Under the pieces are notes generated by a model that worked only from the letters and a program-made list of their open reading frames with translations, made no database searches and was not told the DNA's origin. Made by a program: the position numbers and the translations under genes. From assembly GCA_003184365.1 (NCBI GenBank), contig NKYR01000043.1, forward strand, positions 1 through 64,000: a stretch of DNA of 64,000 nt, in the 5' to 3' direction. Origin of the DNA: Evernia prunastri. Taxonomy: Eukaryota; Ascomycota; Lecanoromycetes; Lecanorales; Parmeliaceae. Shown here piece after piece: positions 44,853 through 56,292 of the stretch. Positions within the stretch are counted from its first letter, which is position 1; every line of letters starts with the position of its first letter.

Positions 44853-46305
44853 TCACACCACCGAACCGAGCTTTTCCTTTGCCTGCCGCAGACCTGGAGG
44901 CGCATCTCCTCCCGACCACCCTTCCCGCTCATCCTTGGGCATCCTGACCCAAAGGACACTAATCACCACGGCTACCATAGCCAAGCCCACACCAAACCAC
45001 AACGCACCTTGATACCCCCTGACAGTGTCACCCTCACTACCACCGCTACCAACATGTAACTCCACAACCCCCGCGAACCCCAGCCCAATGCTCGTCGCAT
45101 ACAACTGCAACGTACCGATCAAGCTCCCCGCAATGCCCTGCTCGTGTCTCTTCACGCTATTGCTCGCGATGATCGCCGCAGCGGTGAAGATGAAATCCGG
45201 GCAGAAACACTGGATGACCGTGGCGTGGAAGACGGAGAGCCAGTAATCCTGCTGCGCCGGCATGGTCGCCAGCATGACCTCGGCCACCAGCACCGCCATC
45301 GCGCCGACGGCCAGGATCCACTGGGCCGCCAGCCGCGGCACGAGCCAGGCGGCGATGAATGCGGCGGCGGGGGCGCAGACGGCGATGGGCGCGAGGCCAA
45401 AGGACGTGGAGAGGACGGACCAGTGGCGGATCTCCTGCTGCCAGGCGACGAGGTACCAGATGAAGGTGCTGTAGGACATGAAGCTGAAGACGACGACGGC
45501 CACGAGGGCGAAGAAGGAGCGCGCGCGGAAGATGGACAGCGGGAGGATGGGGTACCGGGCGAATTTCTGCTCCCAGAGGGCGAAGGCGCCGAAGAGGGCG
45601 ACGGCGGTGATCAGGAGGGCGATTTCGTAGGGCGAGCGCCATCTGGCGGTCGGTGCTTGGCTGGGACTGTTAGCGGGGACGCGTCGGGTGCGGGTTTGGG
45701 TGGGACACATACTTCCAGACAAAGTTGAAGGTGATCAGACCGCTGATACCGAGGGCGGATCCGATCCAGTCCATCGACTCTAGTCCGCTTGTAGGATCCT
45801 CGGGAGGAAGGAGAAGCGCGAGGCTCCCGAAGACGATCGATCCTAGCACAGCCCTGATCGCATCTTTGTCAGCCTTGATCCGTAACACCACGCAGGATCG
45901 CACACCCACATGAACATAAACAGCCATTTCCACGGCGTCAGCTCGGCCAGGAGCCCGGCGAACAGACCTCCCAGCCACCCTCCCACCGGGGCCCCGGCGC
46001 CGAAGAATCCCAGCCCCAGGTTGCGCATCTTCCCGGGGGGAAGCGTCGTCCCGATGAGCGCGATGGCGTTCGGCACGATCATCGCGGCACCGATACCGCT
46101 CAAGGCCCTCGCGATGTTGAAGGCGATGAAGTTGTTGCAGAAGCCGTTGATGAAGGACCAGAGGATCCACCAGGCGGCCCCGCCGAGCAGGACGTTCTTG
46201 TGCCCGTAGATGGAGCCGAGCCGGCCCGTCATGATGATGAAGGCGCCCGACGTCAACCTGGCGCGTGGGGTCAGGGGCATGTCAGCTCGCGAACGTCGGC
46301 GTTTT

Positions 46306-46340
<35 letters not shown>

Positions 46341-46740
46341 AAACTTTGAATGAAAGGGGGCTCACGTACGAGTATGAGGCTGGGATCCAGGCTGCTTGGC
46401 TGGGTTCGTACACGCCGAGGGCTCGTCCGAGGGTCAGCCCGCCTCCGAGACCGAGACCGAACGAGATCATCTTGGGGAGGGAGGGTTCAGCGAGAGTTGG
46501 ATTTGGATGTGAGGGGGGGAGGGGGGTTGGTTGGCTAACCGGCACCAGGTTGGTCAAGACTATCAGAACGGCGATGGCACGCTTGCGAGCTTGGCTGACT
46601 GGGAGAGCTTTCTCGGGCTTTGTATACTCGAGTGTAGGAGACCGAAGCGTATCCGCGATCGACTCTGCTGGTTCATTGCTCTGTGCTTGAACGGACGGTA
46701 GGTGGCATGGCTTGGGTGGCTTGGGTGTGGGATGGGACAT
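44853..46740 (-). CDS. Major facilitator superfamily transporter, DHA2-like
   Basis: I read complement(join(44853..45660, 45713..45853, 45910..46257, 46370..46470, 46540..46740)), 532 residues. Splice sites were chosen to restore the family sequence: NLVPMISFGLGLGGGL, WIPASYSLTSGAFIIMTGRLGSIYGHKN (the loop 2-3 signature), WKWLFMFMAVLGSIVFG and FNFVWNQAPTARWRSPYEI. Many helices are visible, including GAGAPVGGWLGGLFAGLLAE (helix 5, antiporter-like motif), IALLITAVALFGAFALW, FALVAVVVFSFMSYSTFIWYLVAW, LAPIAVCAPAAAFIAAWLV, WILAVGAMAVLVAEVML and GVGLAMVAVVISVLWV. The arrangement fits the 14-helix DHA2 drug:H+ antiporter class. Intron 2 carries a 32-base T run (plus strand 46307-46338). No cluster genes flank it, so the substrate is not predictable. 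Confidence 0.9.
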
Positions 46741-48490
46741 TGTGGTCGTGGGTCGAAAAGGCCTTCAGTGACGTCTTCTCGCAATGGGAGTCGAGGAAGG
46801 GATGGGGCCTGAGGTATGTGAAACTTTGCTCGAACAAGCTTCTTTTTGTTCGGAAAAAAGAGCTTTGAAGAGGAAGGGCCTCTTTATGTTGGTTTTGCCG
46901 GGGGTAATGGGGAAGAGAAATGACGACTACGAGCCAAAAGCACGGTAAGACTAGGGATACCGGGTGGCTTAAAGACGGTCGACGATCCGTGGCAGCCGCC
47001 TATAGGCTGTCTAAGATTGCGGGCTTGGGGAAAGCTCGACATACGAGCGCGCTGACCGTGCGTAGAGGAGATTGTTGAGCTTGATAAAGTTTGCATATAT
47101 CTCCATCCGGCAGCTAGCGATCCCCCTGCTCCGCACAGATCCACTATTCTCTCGCTAGTGACCGTAGCAGGATACTAAGTCCCAAGCTCGTTGTTGCGAC
47201 TTGGTCGTCCGCTACGGTTAACATGGAAATGACAGAAAGCTTGGAGCTTTAGCTGCGGGTTGAGATTGTCGTGGAAAGCTTGCGGTAGGGTAGGTCCTGA
47301 AGAGGAAAGCATATGCAAGCAACAAACAGGCTTCCCAAGCGACGTCATGTATCGAGATCGCGATACCTTTTGGACACTTGTCACTGTCGCTCTTCGGTTC
47401 AACTGCTGCAGGCCAGACCCTAGTCGTGCAGTTGTGCTAGAGCATCTTTGTGGGTAAGAAGACATAGTCTTGGCTATTGGTTAGACGGCCGTATGATCGA
47501 TGGGGCTCAAGATACGGTACATCGAGTAGATTTGACCGGTGCCAGGTCGTCAGAGTGCTACTGTCTTGGATGAGCCCATGAGGAGTGCCACCGAGACATG
47601 AGTCACGGATCAAAAAGAGTGCTCCCTGTGTGGGCGATCTTGATATCGGTCTCACCACTTCTAGTCAGTTTTCTCATCCTCACAGTTACCACCATCCTCC
47701 GAGGTGACATCAGCCAGGTATCCATGACTATCACTAGTCCCAAACCACCATAGAACCGGTGGGTCGCCGTGCTGCTGCTGCTGTTGAAACGAGATCTCGA
47801 TTCAGAAAGGTTTGCATGTGCGATTGATACCAGAATAAGTTCTACGCGATTGGGTGGTCTGATCTAAAATTACACGAGTCTGAGCGATCAAGCCAAATGA
47901 AGGAGGATCTCACGTACCACCTTGTTTCCACAATACAGAAGCCCTGACAAGCATCAGAAGAGGCGAGATTTGCTGGTACAGGGAGGATCTAAAAACAGAA
48001 ATAGCAAAGCGACACGGAAAAATTGGAGAGAACTGATCGGAGATCCAGCTCCCTTTCCCACCATCACTGCCATTTCTCCACATTGGCGTAACCCTTAGCC
48101 GTATGGGTCCCACCGGTAATGAAGGTATGCAGTTCCCATTATTCATAGCAGCTCTCCGATGAGGTGGCCAAGCATAGCGACCAGGGGTCCTTTAGTAGCC
48201 ATGTATGATGTCGCAAAAGACGCCCTCGGAGAAAAAGGACCAAGTCCGGGCTGGAGGGAAGTATCCGCCTGGGGCAAGCTCCAGGGCGCTATGAGGTACG
48301 TGTCCTGGGACTCCTGGCTCGAGATGACGTGAACTATTCATGGCCCCCGGCGCAAGGAGGTTTGATCATCCGTTGTGGAGTCCCGCTTGGCCACCGCCGC
48401 GCCTGCTGTTCCCAGGAAAAGTATCCGGTTGTCCAATCTCATCCATGTTCCGTTTCGAAGATCAAAGCGGCCAAGCGGCGGCAGTAGTCC
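46741..48490. other. Intergenic spacer, no supported gene
   Basis: About 1.75 kb upstream of the MFS gene. Short ORFs only; a (CTG)n-like run is at 47771-47785. Confidence 0.45.
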
Positions 48491-48856
48491 CTAGAGCATA
48501 TGCTGAGCGTAGTTGCTGGTAAGATTGGTGAAGACTTGCATGTGGATCTGGACAGGGTGGCCGCGCTGCTGCCGTTGCTGTTGGATTTGGTCGAGCCGGG
48601 TCCAGGCGGGCTGGTGGTGGCCGTCGTCGCTGACGATGATGTTGGAATATACTTCTACAGTACCGTACCGCAGGGTTTTGCCCATGTCATCCGACCAGGC
48701 ACGCTGGGGGCCGTCGGGCCATTTCTGCATGATGTAAGCGATGCAGGGACCGTGCTTGCCGGCTTTGATTAGAAGAGGAGTCGCCACAGTAGGACCGGGG
48801 GTTTTTAGTCGGTCGCATCGCATGTCGCCATTGTCTCGCGTATGCGCATGGTACAT
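48491..48856 (-). CDS. Small uncharacterised protein, coding-like ORF
   Basis: 121 residues from ATG 48856. I include it because its third codon positions are strongly C/G-biased over the second half (GGC CAC CAC CAG CCC GCC), unlike its AT-rich flanks, and because a TATATAAA-like word lies about 85-90 bp upstream on the minus strand. The sequence has a Gln-rich helix (DQIQQQRQQRG) and a C-terminal HMQVFTNLTSNYAQHML. There is no signal peptide, membrane segment or recognised family. It may be one exon of a longer gene. Overlapping plus-strand frames of similar size exist (48500-48772) but have poorer codon composition. Confidence 0.45.
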   Translation of the reverse strand: MYHAHTRDNGDMRCDRLKTPGPTVATPLLIKAGKHGPCIAYIMQKWPDGPQRAWSDDMGKTLRYGTVEVYSNIIVSDDGHHQPAWTRLDQIQQQRQQRGHPVQIHMQVFTNLTSNYAQHML

Positions 48857-50161
48857 AGCGCGTTTTGGATATCACCAAATCACTAAATAGGCCATAGCGA
48901 GATTATGCAGCTAAGATTTTGTGGCAAGCAAGGGTCTATATAAACATCATGTCATTATTACTATATGCAGTTGACTTTTGGCTCGATTACTTCTTGCAGA
49001 GACAACAATGGCATACATTTATAGTTCCCTTAGAAAGCTCTTTGAATCCCTTAGCGTAAGTTACCCTGACTACTAGACGTACAGCCGCTATATCTTCCGC
49101 ATACAGCCCCATGATTCTCAGGCATACAGCAGCCTCTCTAATCGAATTAATCCCCGAACGGAAGCCAATAAGTATTTTTAGATAAATTCTCCGCAGTATT
49201 TCCTACGCTTCAGTTTGACTGGCTCTCAGCCTATACACTCTGTTCATTTCGCGTGTATATCCTGACTACTGGAATAATTAATTATGTTGATATTAGTAAA
49301 CTAAAACCTATGTTCTCGCTAAGCTACTAACGGTGTTCTGTTACTTTCGATTCTCAGTAGCATTTGATTAGAATATAAGATGGCATTTTTATCATACCTC
49401 TCGCATCTCGATACAACTTTTTCTCTCGGACTTCGAACTCAAACTCGACTTACCGCCTTCACCTGTGGTGGCCTGGCAAATCTCTCCATTGGCTATGCAA
49501 TAAGCTTTTGGGAATTTAGGTGAGAAGCCTGGGATCACGATGTTTTGTGCCAGTAAATTGAAATGTTTGATGGCGTAGAATGCATTGGCTTCTGGAGTGA
49601 ACTTGGCCAGCTGTGTCAGTGCGACTACTGTAGCTAGAGTGCAAGGGACCAACTGCGTTGAGAATGAAGACTTTAAGCGTTATATTTCCGACGGTCCGTA
49701 GAGCAGAGGAATTATCGACTGAACTCGGAAAGACCGATGCCGTTACAGTTGATCCTAGTCTCTACTTAAAAGAACAAAACACCCAATCTTAATACTAAGA
49801 GCGTATTGTACTAGATTAATTATGATTAGCATAGATCAAATAAGAAATGTGATTGGGGAGTTGATAGCTGGCTTAAAAGGCAGGCAGTCCTACTGTATAT
49901 ACACAATTCAAAAATGTCAGCCCCAGTTGATAATACTATACACGCCCTCAAAAGAATTTAAAAGAGTGCGAGTGTATCTACGTTTTCTTGTCGTCAGCTT
50001 CTATCAATCCTTAATGTAGCACTACCTGGGGAAAACCCGAGCGCCAATTGTCTTTTCGGTAGCGTGCTTTTGCAGATCCGATGACTCATCAATGACATGT
50101 GCTGACTTTGCCAATCACGACAAAACTTCTCTTTCTTCTTCAACACATCTTCTGCAAAGAC
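48857..50161. other. AT-rich spacer with one weak minus-strand frame
   Basis: About 1.3 kb, notably AT-rich from 48870 to 49350 and 49700 to 50000. A minus-strand frame at 49392-49667 (LVPCTLATVVALTQLAKF ... AYCIANGEICQATTGEG) has a hydrophobic start and cysteines like a small secreted protein, but it has no ATG in frame and may be a relic. Confidence 0.4.
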
Positions 50162-51151
50162 ATGTCGAACACCGTCAGACTGACTTGGGCAGTTCCAGTC
50201 AGCGCCCACCTGCTAGGGGCAAGACTAGAAGCATACGGGGAAAGCAAAGCGGCAATCTCTACCGTTCGACTGTGCGCGCAGTATGCAAACCTTTCGGGAA
50301 CGCCACTGGCTAGACTTCCTACCGAGGTGTTGAACCAGATCGTGGGATTTGTCAGTGATTCAATCTTCGAGGAGCGCCTTCCAGACTGGGTAGACATGTT
50401 CAAGTGCCATGACGACGGCGGGGATTCTTCTGACGACGGCTTTGATTACCTTTGGGACGTGACCTGCAATGACGAACCATACTTCCACAAAGCCAAAAAG
50501 CTCTGCAAACGCCGCGAGGTTCAAGGGCTCGATCCTGGAAAATGCGATCAGAATGCTGATGATAGTGTTAGATATTCACACGAGATTTCGATCTTGAGGT
50601 TTATTTTGACATTTTCCGCAAGCATCAATGGCACGGTGTTACTGTGACAACGGTGCTAGGCTACTTAATTCTTCCATCAGCTTACTCGGACGTCGAGAAG
50701 GAGGCGGTCCCAGGATCTACGTTCGTAAGTGAACATTTCACATAGCCGCCATTTTTATGTAATGAAGCGTTTGATCGAGAGAGACAATTGACGTTGAAAA
50801 TCACTGCAGTCTTTAGTCTCAATGATCGTTGATCTATCCATTCTACGCTCGCGCTCTGCGGAAGAAAAGGCTCTGTTCGAAACAGCCTTAAAAGCATTGC
50901 ATCTCAAGCCGGAGATCTTTTCCTGTACTCTACCCGAGTGTTCGGCCAGTTTTGATACATTCGGGGAGCTTTCAGATCATGAATGGGAGGCTCATGGTGG
51001 TTCACCCGACCAAATCAAAGAAGGCTTGGAAGATGCTCCAAAGGAGACAGAGGGTAGAGACAATCTTCTTGGTATTCGGCAGTTTCGGCTGATAATTTCT
51101 ACACAGGAACGGCGTCTACGACCCCTAACACCAATGAATGGCCTAAATTGA
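50162..51151 (+). CDS. F-box-like protein with a C-terminal C2H2 finger
   Basis: I read join(50162..50518, 50572..50724, 50810..51151), 283 residues. The start MSNTVRLTWAVPVSAHLLGARLEAYG is a phrase common in fungal predicted F-box-like proteins; LARLPTEVLNQIVGFVSDSIF at about 55-75 is the F-box-like helix pair. Splicing out 53 bp (GTTCAA...TGTTAG) joins KLCKRRE to IFTRDFDLEVYFDIF, the expected continuation. Exon 3 ends with FSCTLPECSASFDTFGELSDHEWEAHG, whose Cys and His spacing (C-x4-C-x12-H-x4-H) matches a C2H2 finger. F-box proteins commonly recruit substrates to SCF ubiquitin ligases, but a Skp1 interaction here is inference. The first donor is non-ideal, so exon 1/2 carries some risk. 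Confidence 0.75.
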
Positions 51152-52350
51152 TGGTTCTATCATCCTCACATGTCGGATCTTTGAAAACCTGCCGTTGTTG
51201 AAAAACAGACAGTGCGTTCTGCGTGTTGTGGTCTAGTACCAAGAGAGGGGAACGACTCAGCTTTGTCAGAGATCGATATGGACAAGGTACACACGGACGC
51301 TCTCAACCCTCTTCTAGCCGCTAGATCATTCAGTTCAATCCCTAGATGATTACAGGCATAAGGAAAGGATTCGAGGTATCATAAGATAGAACGTTGAAGC
51401 AGTGCAGACACCAGCAATGAGATATGACAATTTTCTATGCGAGTCTCTGTTTCACGCCTGTAAGCGATCACTGAATGCGTTCAATCCCACAGACGCTACA
51501 TCACTTCCCTCGCCATATGCTGGTTTGGAGTACCATATCACTCGGATGAAATAAAACAAAAATCACGGAGTAACATCACAAATATCTACCATCTTCTCTT
51601 TCGTCCTTCACTTTCAATCATTCTGTCGCCTTTCTTCTTCCTCTGAGTCAAAGCCAAAGGTGTTTGACCGGTTGCGGTGTGCGGTATCTTGAGTGCAAAT
51701 TGTTGTGTCAGCTAGATGTTCCAGTCACATGACCGTCGTCGGTATTCCGGTGCAAACCCGCGGATCAACAGCAGGCGATGGGCAAGGTATATGCGTGCAG
51801 TGCCAATCTGCCAATCCGCAAGTCGTGTCCGTGTCTCCGTACGAGGTTGCAACATGAAGTTTCGAGGTCTGGTATGCCCTTCCAACTATGTTTCGACGGC
51901 CGAATACGGCAAGTTCGACTTTCTCTTGGATGCTGACCAGGCTACCCCGAATGCCGTAAAAAGTGCCAGCTTTGCTCAAGTTTCACAGCAAGACTAACGT
52001 GAGGACAGACGCCATGGGGTTCATCATTGGGAATGAAGGCGAGATCATTGCCTACAGAGATGAGAAAGACAGCACTTCTCCTCAAGTTGAGATAGAGGGG
52101 TCAAGCGGGGACCAGCACTGCTCAAGGAAAATTCCACCGCCAGACCAAAGGACCCATGGCCCGAGATCCACGAACTGCGAAGGCTACAGCACCAGATTGG
52201 TTTTGCGAACCTCGAAGTCCCCAGCAAACCTCAGCGCTGCTCGAGCCTAGCCTCGCAACTAGCACCGATTATTTGGACGAATTGCAGCAGACGCAGTCTA
52301 GAAAGGAATCACTGGAGCTGAAATGCCCGACCTTCCAGATAAACGATACC
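51152..52350. other. Intergenic spacer, no firmly supported gene
   Basis: Frames at 51716-51997 and 51963-52250 have a few cysteine- and Arg-rich stretches (such as YPECRKKCQLC near 51945-51980) that faintly recall a zinc cluster, possibly the lost N-terminus of the factor relic at 52801, but this is not supported enough to call. Confidence 0.35.
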
Positions 52351-52556
52351 GGGCGCGTCTTCGCGGTTGTTTTCTTTTACGACTTTCAACGTCTGCGAGA
52401 TCCGCCGCCCAACCTGAATCGAGCGGGCGCGTCTTGGCAGTCTTTTTATTCCACGACTTTCAACGTTTACGGATCCCCTAATGATCGAAATGGGTGACCG
52501 GGCGCTTCTTGGCGGTCGTTGTCTTCTACGACTTTCAATGTTTGCGGAATCGGCCA
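52351..52556 (+). repeat. Triple 74-75 bp tandem repeat with conserved peptide
   Basis: Units start at 52351, 52425 and 52500, each with GGGCGC and GACTTTCAA. Read from the same point, each encodes a variant of GRVLAVVVFYDFQRLR (V/F, F/L and other changes). Period 74 then 75, so a single frame does not run through all three units. Confidence 0.75.
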
Positions 52557-52800
52557 AATAGAGCTAGACCGTTCTCACTAGCGGGACCTTCAGGCTTTAC
52601 CACGTCCCTATTTTTTAAGTGATGCAATGTCGATGTGGCCACCGAGAAACACTGAGGGGTCTCGTCTCTTGCAACACTCCATTTTGAGCTTAACGCTATG
52701 GGTTTGTTTTTGGCCTAATACCACAATTGAACTTGCCACGCTGATACTGTGCTAAATTTGATACTGGCATAGTAAGAGACACTTACAAACAGCGCCCAGC

Positions 52801-53635
52801 ATGGCTACCTTCAGCTTCTTGATCATGAACGCGATTCTTGCAGTATCAGCACTACACATGAGCCGCGTCTCTGACTTAGACTCTCATGAGGTGGTCCGTT
52901 ACCTTGATAGATGCTTAGGACTGATGGCCCCAATGTCCAATGATCCTGACCGCATCAAAGACGTCAATCTTCATATGACCATTGTTGCCCTACATCTTTA
53001 CGACGATATAGATAGTATAGCGTCTTATCGGATTAGAATCTCGCTACTGCTTACTGCTAATTGACTGTGTGCGCTACATCATGGCAACATCGGGCTTCCT
53101 ACCCACATGCGGCGATCGCCTTCCATCCCAGCTACGAAAAGCAGTCTTTTGGCTGCATCTGCGTCACGAGAAAGAGAACTCTCTCGATATCGACATGTGG
53201 TTTCACAAAGCGCTCTGGATTGCGCGCAAACATTGCAGTGGGTTTATGGAGACGGTTCTACTGACGCCAAGTGGCGACAAAATTGTCAATTCGCAGAAAA
53301 GTAGTCAGACATACGGCCCGGCAACTTCGACCCTCTCTGTGTCAAGCCGCGCGGTCCAAGCTACGATCCTTGGCTCCCCAAGGCGACACTGACTACTGAT
53401 GAACACGGTGAGTCTTAGTCAGGACCCTCCCAAGTCTCTCACCAGCATCCGCATCCACTCTAACACTGAAATCACAGTGGTTGCAGCTGACATTCTCTAT
53501 CTAGCAAAGCAGATCTTGACAACGCACGACCAAAACATTCTACGGATCGGACCCCAGATGAAGTCAGCTCTGGAAGAGATGGATGTGAGCAGTCAACTTG
53601 GTTATACAAATGATCTTGCAATGTTGAGCAAGTGA
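52801..53635 (+). pseudogene. Eroded fungal transcription-factor gene (Fungal_trans-type regulatory domain)
   Basis: Pieces of one protein appear in order but in different frames. Frame 1 (52801-53015): LIMNAILAVSALHMSRVSD, YLDRCLGLM, VNLHMTIVALHLYDDID. Frame 2 (53069 on): SQLRKAVFWLHLRHEKE. Frame 1 again (about 53180-53407): TLQWVYGDGSTDAKW, then TAG at 53302, then VKPRGPSYDPWLPKATLTTDEH. A normal 70-bp intron (GTGAGT...CACAG, 53408-53477) leads to ILYLAKQILTTHDQNILRIGPQ. The order matches the C-terminal domain of fungal Zn2Cys6 regulators that act as nuclear transcription factors. Two frame changes, one stop (at a site where Trp is expected) and no recognisable zinc cluster indicate a decayed gene. 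Confidence 0.65.
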
Positions 53636-54173
53636 TCTAGGGCAATGGTCCTTCGCACGTGCTGATGCTGTGCGGCATTGCGCTCCATAACAATTTTATA
53701 CCAGCCATATTCAATGCCGATCTTGGCATCATCTCGGTAAGCATCGAGTGACTTTCCTTCCTTCAAAGTTATGGTTCGTTTCTTGGCCCAGTGCTCATGG
53801 CTCACATTCGCTCTCTAGGCGGTAATTGGTTCAATCATCGGCCCGAACGGGAAGTGCTGATAGAATTGATACAAAGCACTGAGGAGTGTAGTGGCTGGCT
53901 AAGGAAACCTGCACAGAAAACACTGATCGAAGATTTGGGTTGCTTACGAGGATGACGGATGAATTTTAGAGGCCAGGTCTCTTCCTGCGGCAAATTGTGC
54001 GGCATCAACCTGAATTTTCCGCGACAACCAGACTTCACACCAAGTGGCCTTGTGCGACCTATCAAGATTGGCGATAAGGACTGAAAATGGAGTCCCTGGC
54101 CTTCTTCACGAGTCGCAAGACTGATCCTGTAACGGTACGAAACACTAACCGCGCAACCTCACGCCTATCGCAT
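53636..54173. other. Spacer, no supported gene
   Basis: About 540 bp between the factor relic and the duplicated block; nothing recognised. Confidence 0.4.
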
Positions 54174-54540
54174 GTTTCTTGAGACACGGCGGAAAACGCG
54201 AGACAATACCCGCGCAATTTTGCCACGAGGCAACTTGTACAAAGACGCTCGAAACCCCCCCCCCCACTGATTGACTCGTGAACCAACTTTCGAAATCCAA
54301 TAATCGCAGTCGCAGATCTCCAGCTCGTAACGGCCTTTGAAATGTCTCCNNNNNNNNNNNNNNNNGTTTCTTGAGACACGGCGGAAAACGCGAGACAATA
54401 CCCGCGCAATTTTGCCACGAGGCAACTTGTACAAAGACGCTCGAAACCCCCCCCCCACTGATTGACTCGTGAACCAACTTTCGAAATCCAATAATCGCAG
54501 TCGCAGATCTCCAGCTCGTAACGGCCTTTGAAATGTCTCC
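54174..54540. repeat. Duplicated 176-bp block flanking a run of Ns (assembly artefact likely)
   Basis: 54174-54349 and 54366-54540 are essentially identical, differing mainly in the length of a C-homopolymer, with Ns at 54350-54365 between. This is the signature of unmerged overlapping contig ends rather than biology. Both copies end AAATGTCTCC, the start codon region of the next gene. Confidence 0.92.
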
Positions 54541-55405
54541 ATTCAGAAACCCTCGCTCCTTACTTGTCTTCGCCATTTATCTTCCGTCAGCTTTTGTTCT
54601 TGCAAGTCCATTTGACGACCGTGAAATTGACGCAAAGGGGTTGGGCAGGCGAGCTGACAGTGCCAAAGTCCCTGCCAATAATGTCCCGTGCGGCAACGCA
54701 CCGAAGATAATTGCCGGAAAGTGAGCTGTCATTCCTCCACACCCGAAACTTGAAGTCCCAAAGATCATAGCTAATATTCGTGATTTCTCGCTGGCCAATA
54801 GCCCCGTCACTACCGCCGACATAAGTGTAGACGACAGTCCTCCCCAAGCGACCACGGACCCATACCTGCCCTACCTCTGGTGCGGCAACGGCACGTCCAC
54901 CTACGTCTACATCGACCCCATCGGCAACTGGGGCTACAACAAGGGCACCAACAACCCCGTCTTCGCCGCCGGCTTCGACGGCGCCCACCTCGCCATGACA
55001 AACCAGATGACGTCCCGGGCCAACAACAACATGAACCCCCCGACCGGCGACGGTCCGATCCCCCATTCGTCCATCACGCAATCGATATACGTCAACTCGG
55101 GTCTCACCATGGACACCGATTTCTTCTCGGTGCAGTTCTACGCGCAGAACGCCAAGAACCAGAAGCTGACGTACGGGATCCTCGCGGCCGCGCTGACGAT
55201 CATGAAGGACTTCGTGCTGACCTACCCCTTGTACGCGGACACGTCGTATTTCTCCATCGGGGACAGTAATTGGGGGATCGTGGGGATCGGGTATGTGGGT
55301 ATCGTGTTCCATTCCTTCCAGGGGCCTTGCTACCTCAAGGGGAACGTGGCGACGAATACCAGTGTTGTTCCTTGCGCTATTCCCAGCGACTACCCTAATC
55401 AATAG
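54533..55405 (+). CDS. Secreted protein of unknown family, two exons
   Basis: I read join(54533..54720, 54802..55405), 263 residues. The signal peptide is SLLVFAIYLPSAFVLASP, followed by a dibasic GLGRRADS that may be a propeptide processing site. The 81-bp intron (GTGAGC...CAATAG) joins PKIIAGN to PVTTADISVDD. The mature domain is rich in Tyr, Asn and Gly (LWCGNGTSTYVYIDP, NWGYNKGTNNPVF, GLTMDTDFFSVQFYAQNAK) and ends with GPCYLKGNV and VVPCAIP, giving four to five cysteines. Exon 2 is strongly GC-rich in third positions, so it is well expressed or at least well maintained. No enzyme motif seen. The ATG falls in the duplicated block next to the gap, so any 5' leader must be treated with care. 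Confidence 0.8.
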
Positions 55406-56292
55406 GCCGTACCGTTTTCATTTCGCTTAGATCCTGTATGATAGATTAGCACACATACCATGTAGCCGAAAAGGCGATCGACCTAACAAGTCTCGCCACC
55501 TACACCGCGCACCTTCCCCTTTACTCACCTGGCTATGCTCTCCGGCTCCAAATCAAAATCCTATCCCCCCCTCCCAAATATTCCCCCTCTTCCACACCAC
55601 ACTCCCACCGCAAACGTCCCAGACAGAGCCGTCTGTCCGCACGCACACACCCCAGCCCATGCAATGTTACGCGTTCGTTCAGTATAGGACGATCTGTAAG
55701 CAAGATCTTCAGATGCGAGAATCTCTTCTCTATTCATTCCGGCAATCCTCTAAAAGCCCATGACAGCCTCCCGTCGTAGCCTTACTTCTAGGATTTCGCT
55801 TCAGGTCATACCGATGGAAAGGAAGACGGGGAGGACCCCGGTGGTAATAAGATCAGAGTAATGCCAATTTACGAGCGAGCAGATGTCGAGTCCGACGACA
55901 TCTTCCCTTGGAACGAGACGCTTCAGCAGTGCTAGTGAAGACCTTGTAACGACGCAGCCTTGATTTTCATTTCGCCGGTTGCCTCTTCTCTTGGACAAAG
56001 ACATCGAAGACAAGGTGTTTGTTCTAGCGAACAAAAAACCACAATGAGAGGATGATGACAACCGTAGTGACTGTGTCGTAACAATGACAATAATCAGTTG
56101 CCTTCTTTTTTTACTTTATAAGAAAGTGGGGACATCAACGTGAATTTTATTTGGTGCAACAGTCTCAACCGGGACTTTTTCTTCGCTCGCTTTCGCTGAT
56201 CATAGATAATTCCGCGCAGACGATTGCTCGACTCCTCTGGTAGGATTCGGGAAGGTTGCCACTACATTCGTACTTTTCAGCGGCGCTCGAAA
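55406..56292. other. Intergenic spacer, no supported gene
   Basis: About 890 bp; C-rich at 55550-55660, AT-rich near 56100. The frame of the next gene is open back to 56224 but without an ATG. Confidence 0.45.

Noticed and set aside
45144..45728. Long plus-strand ORF (194 codons) and other long frames antisense to the MFS gene
   Set aside because: Shadow of the GC-rich MFS exon; composition is Asp/Glu/Gly/Arg-biased as expected of a complementary frame.
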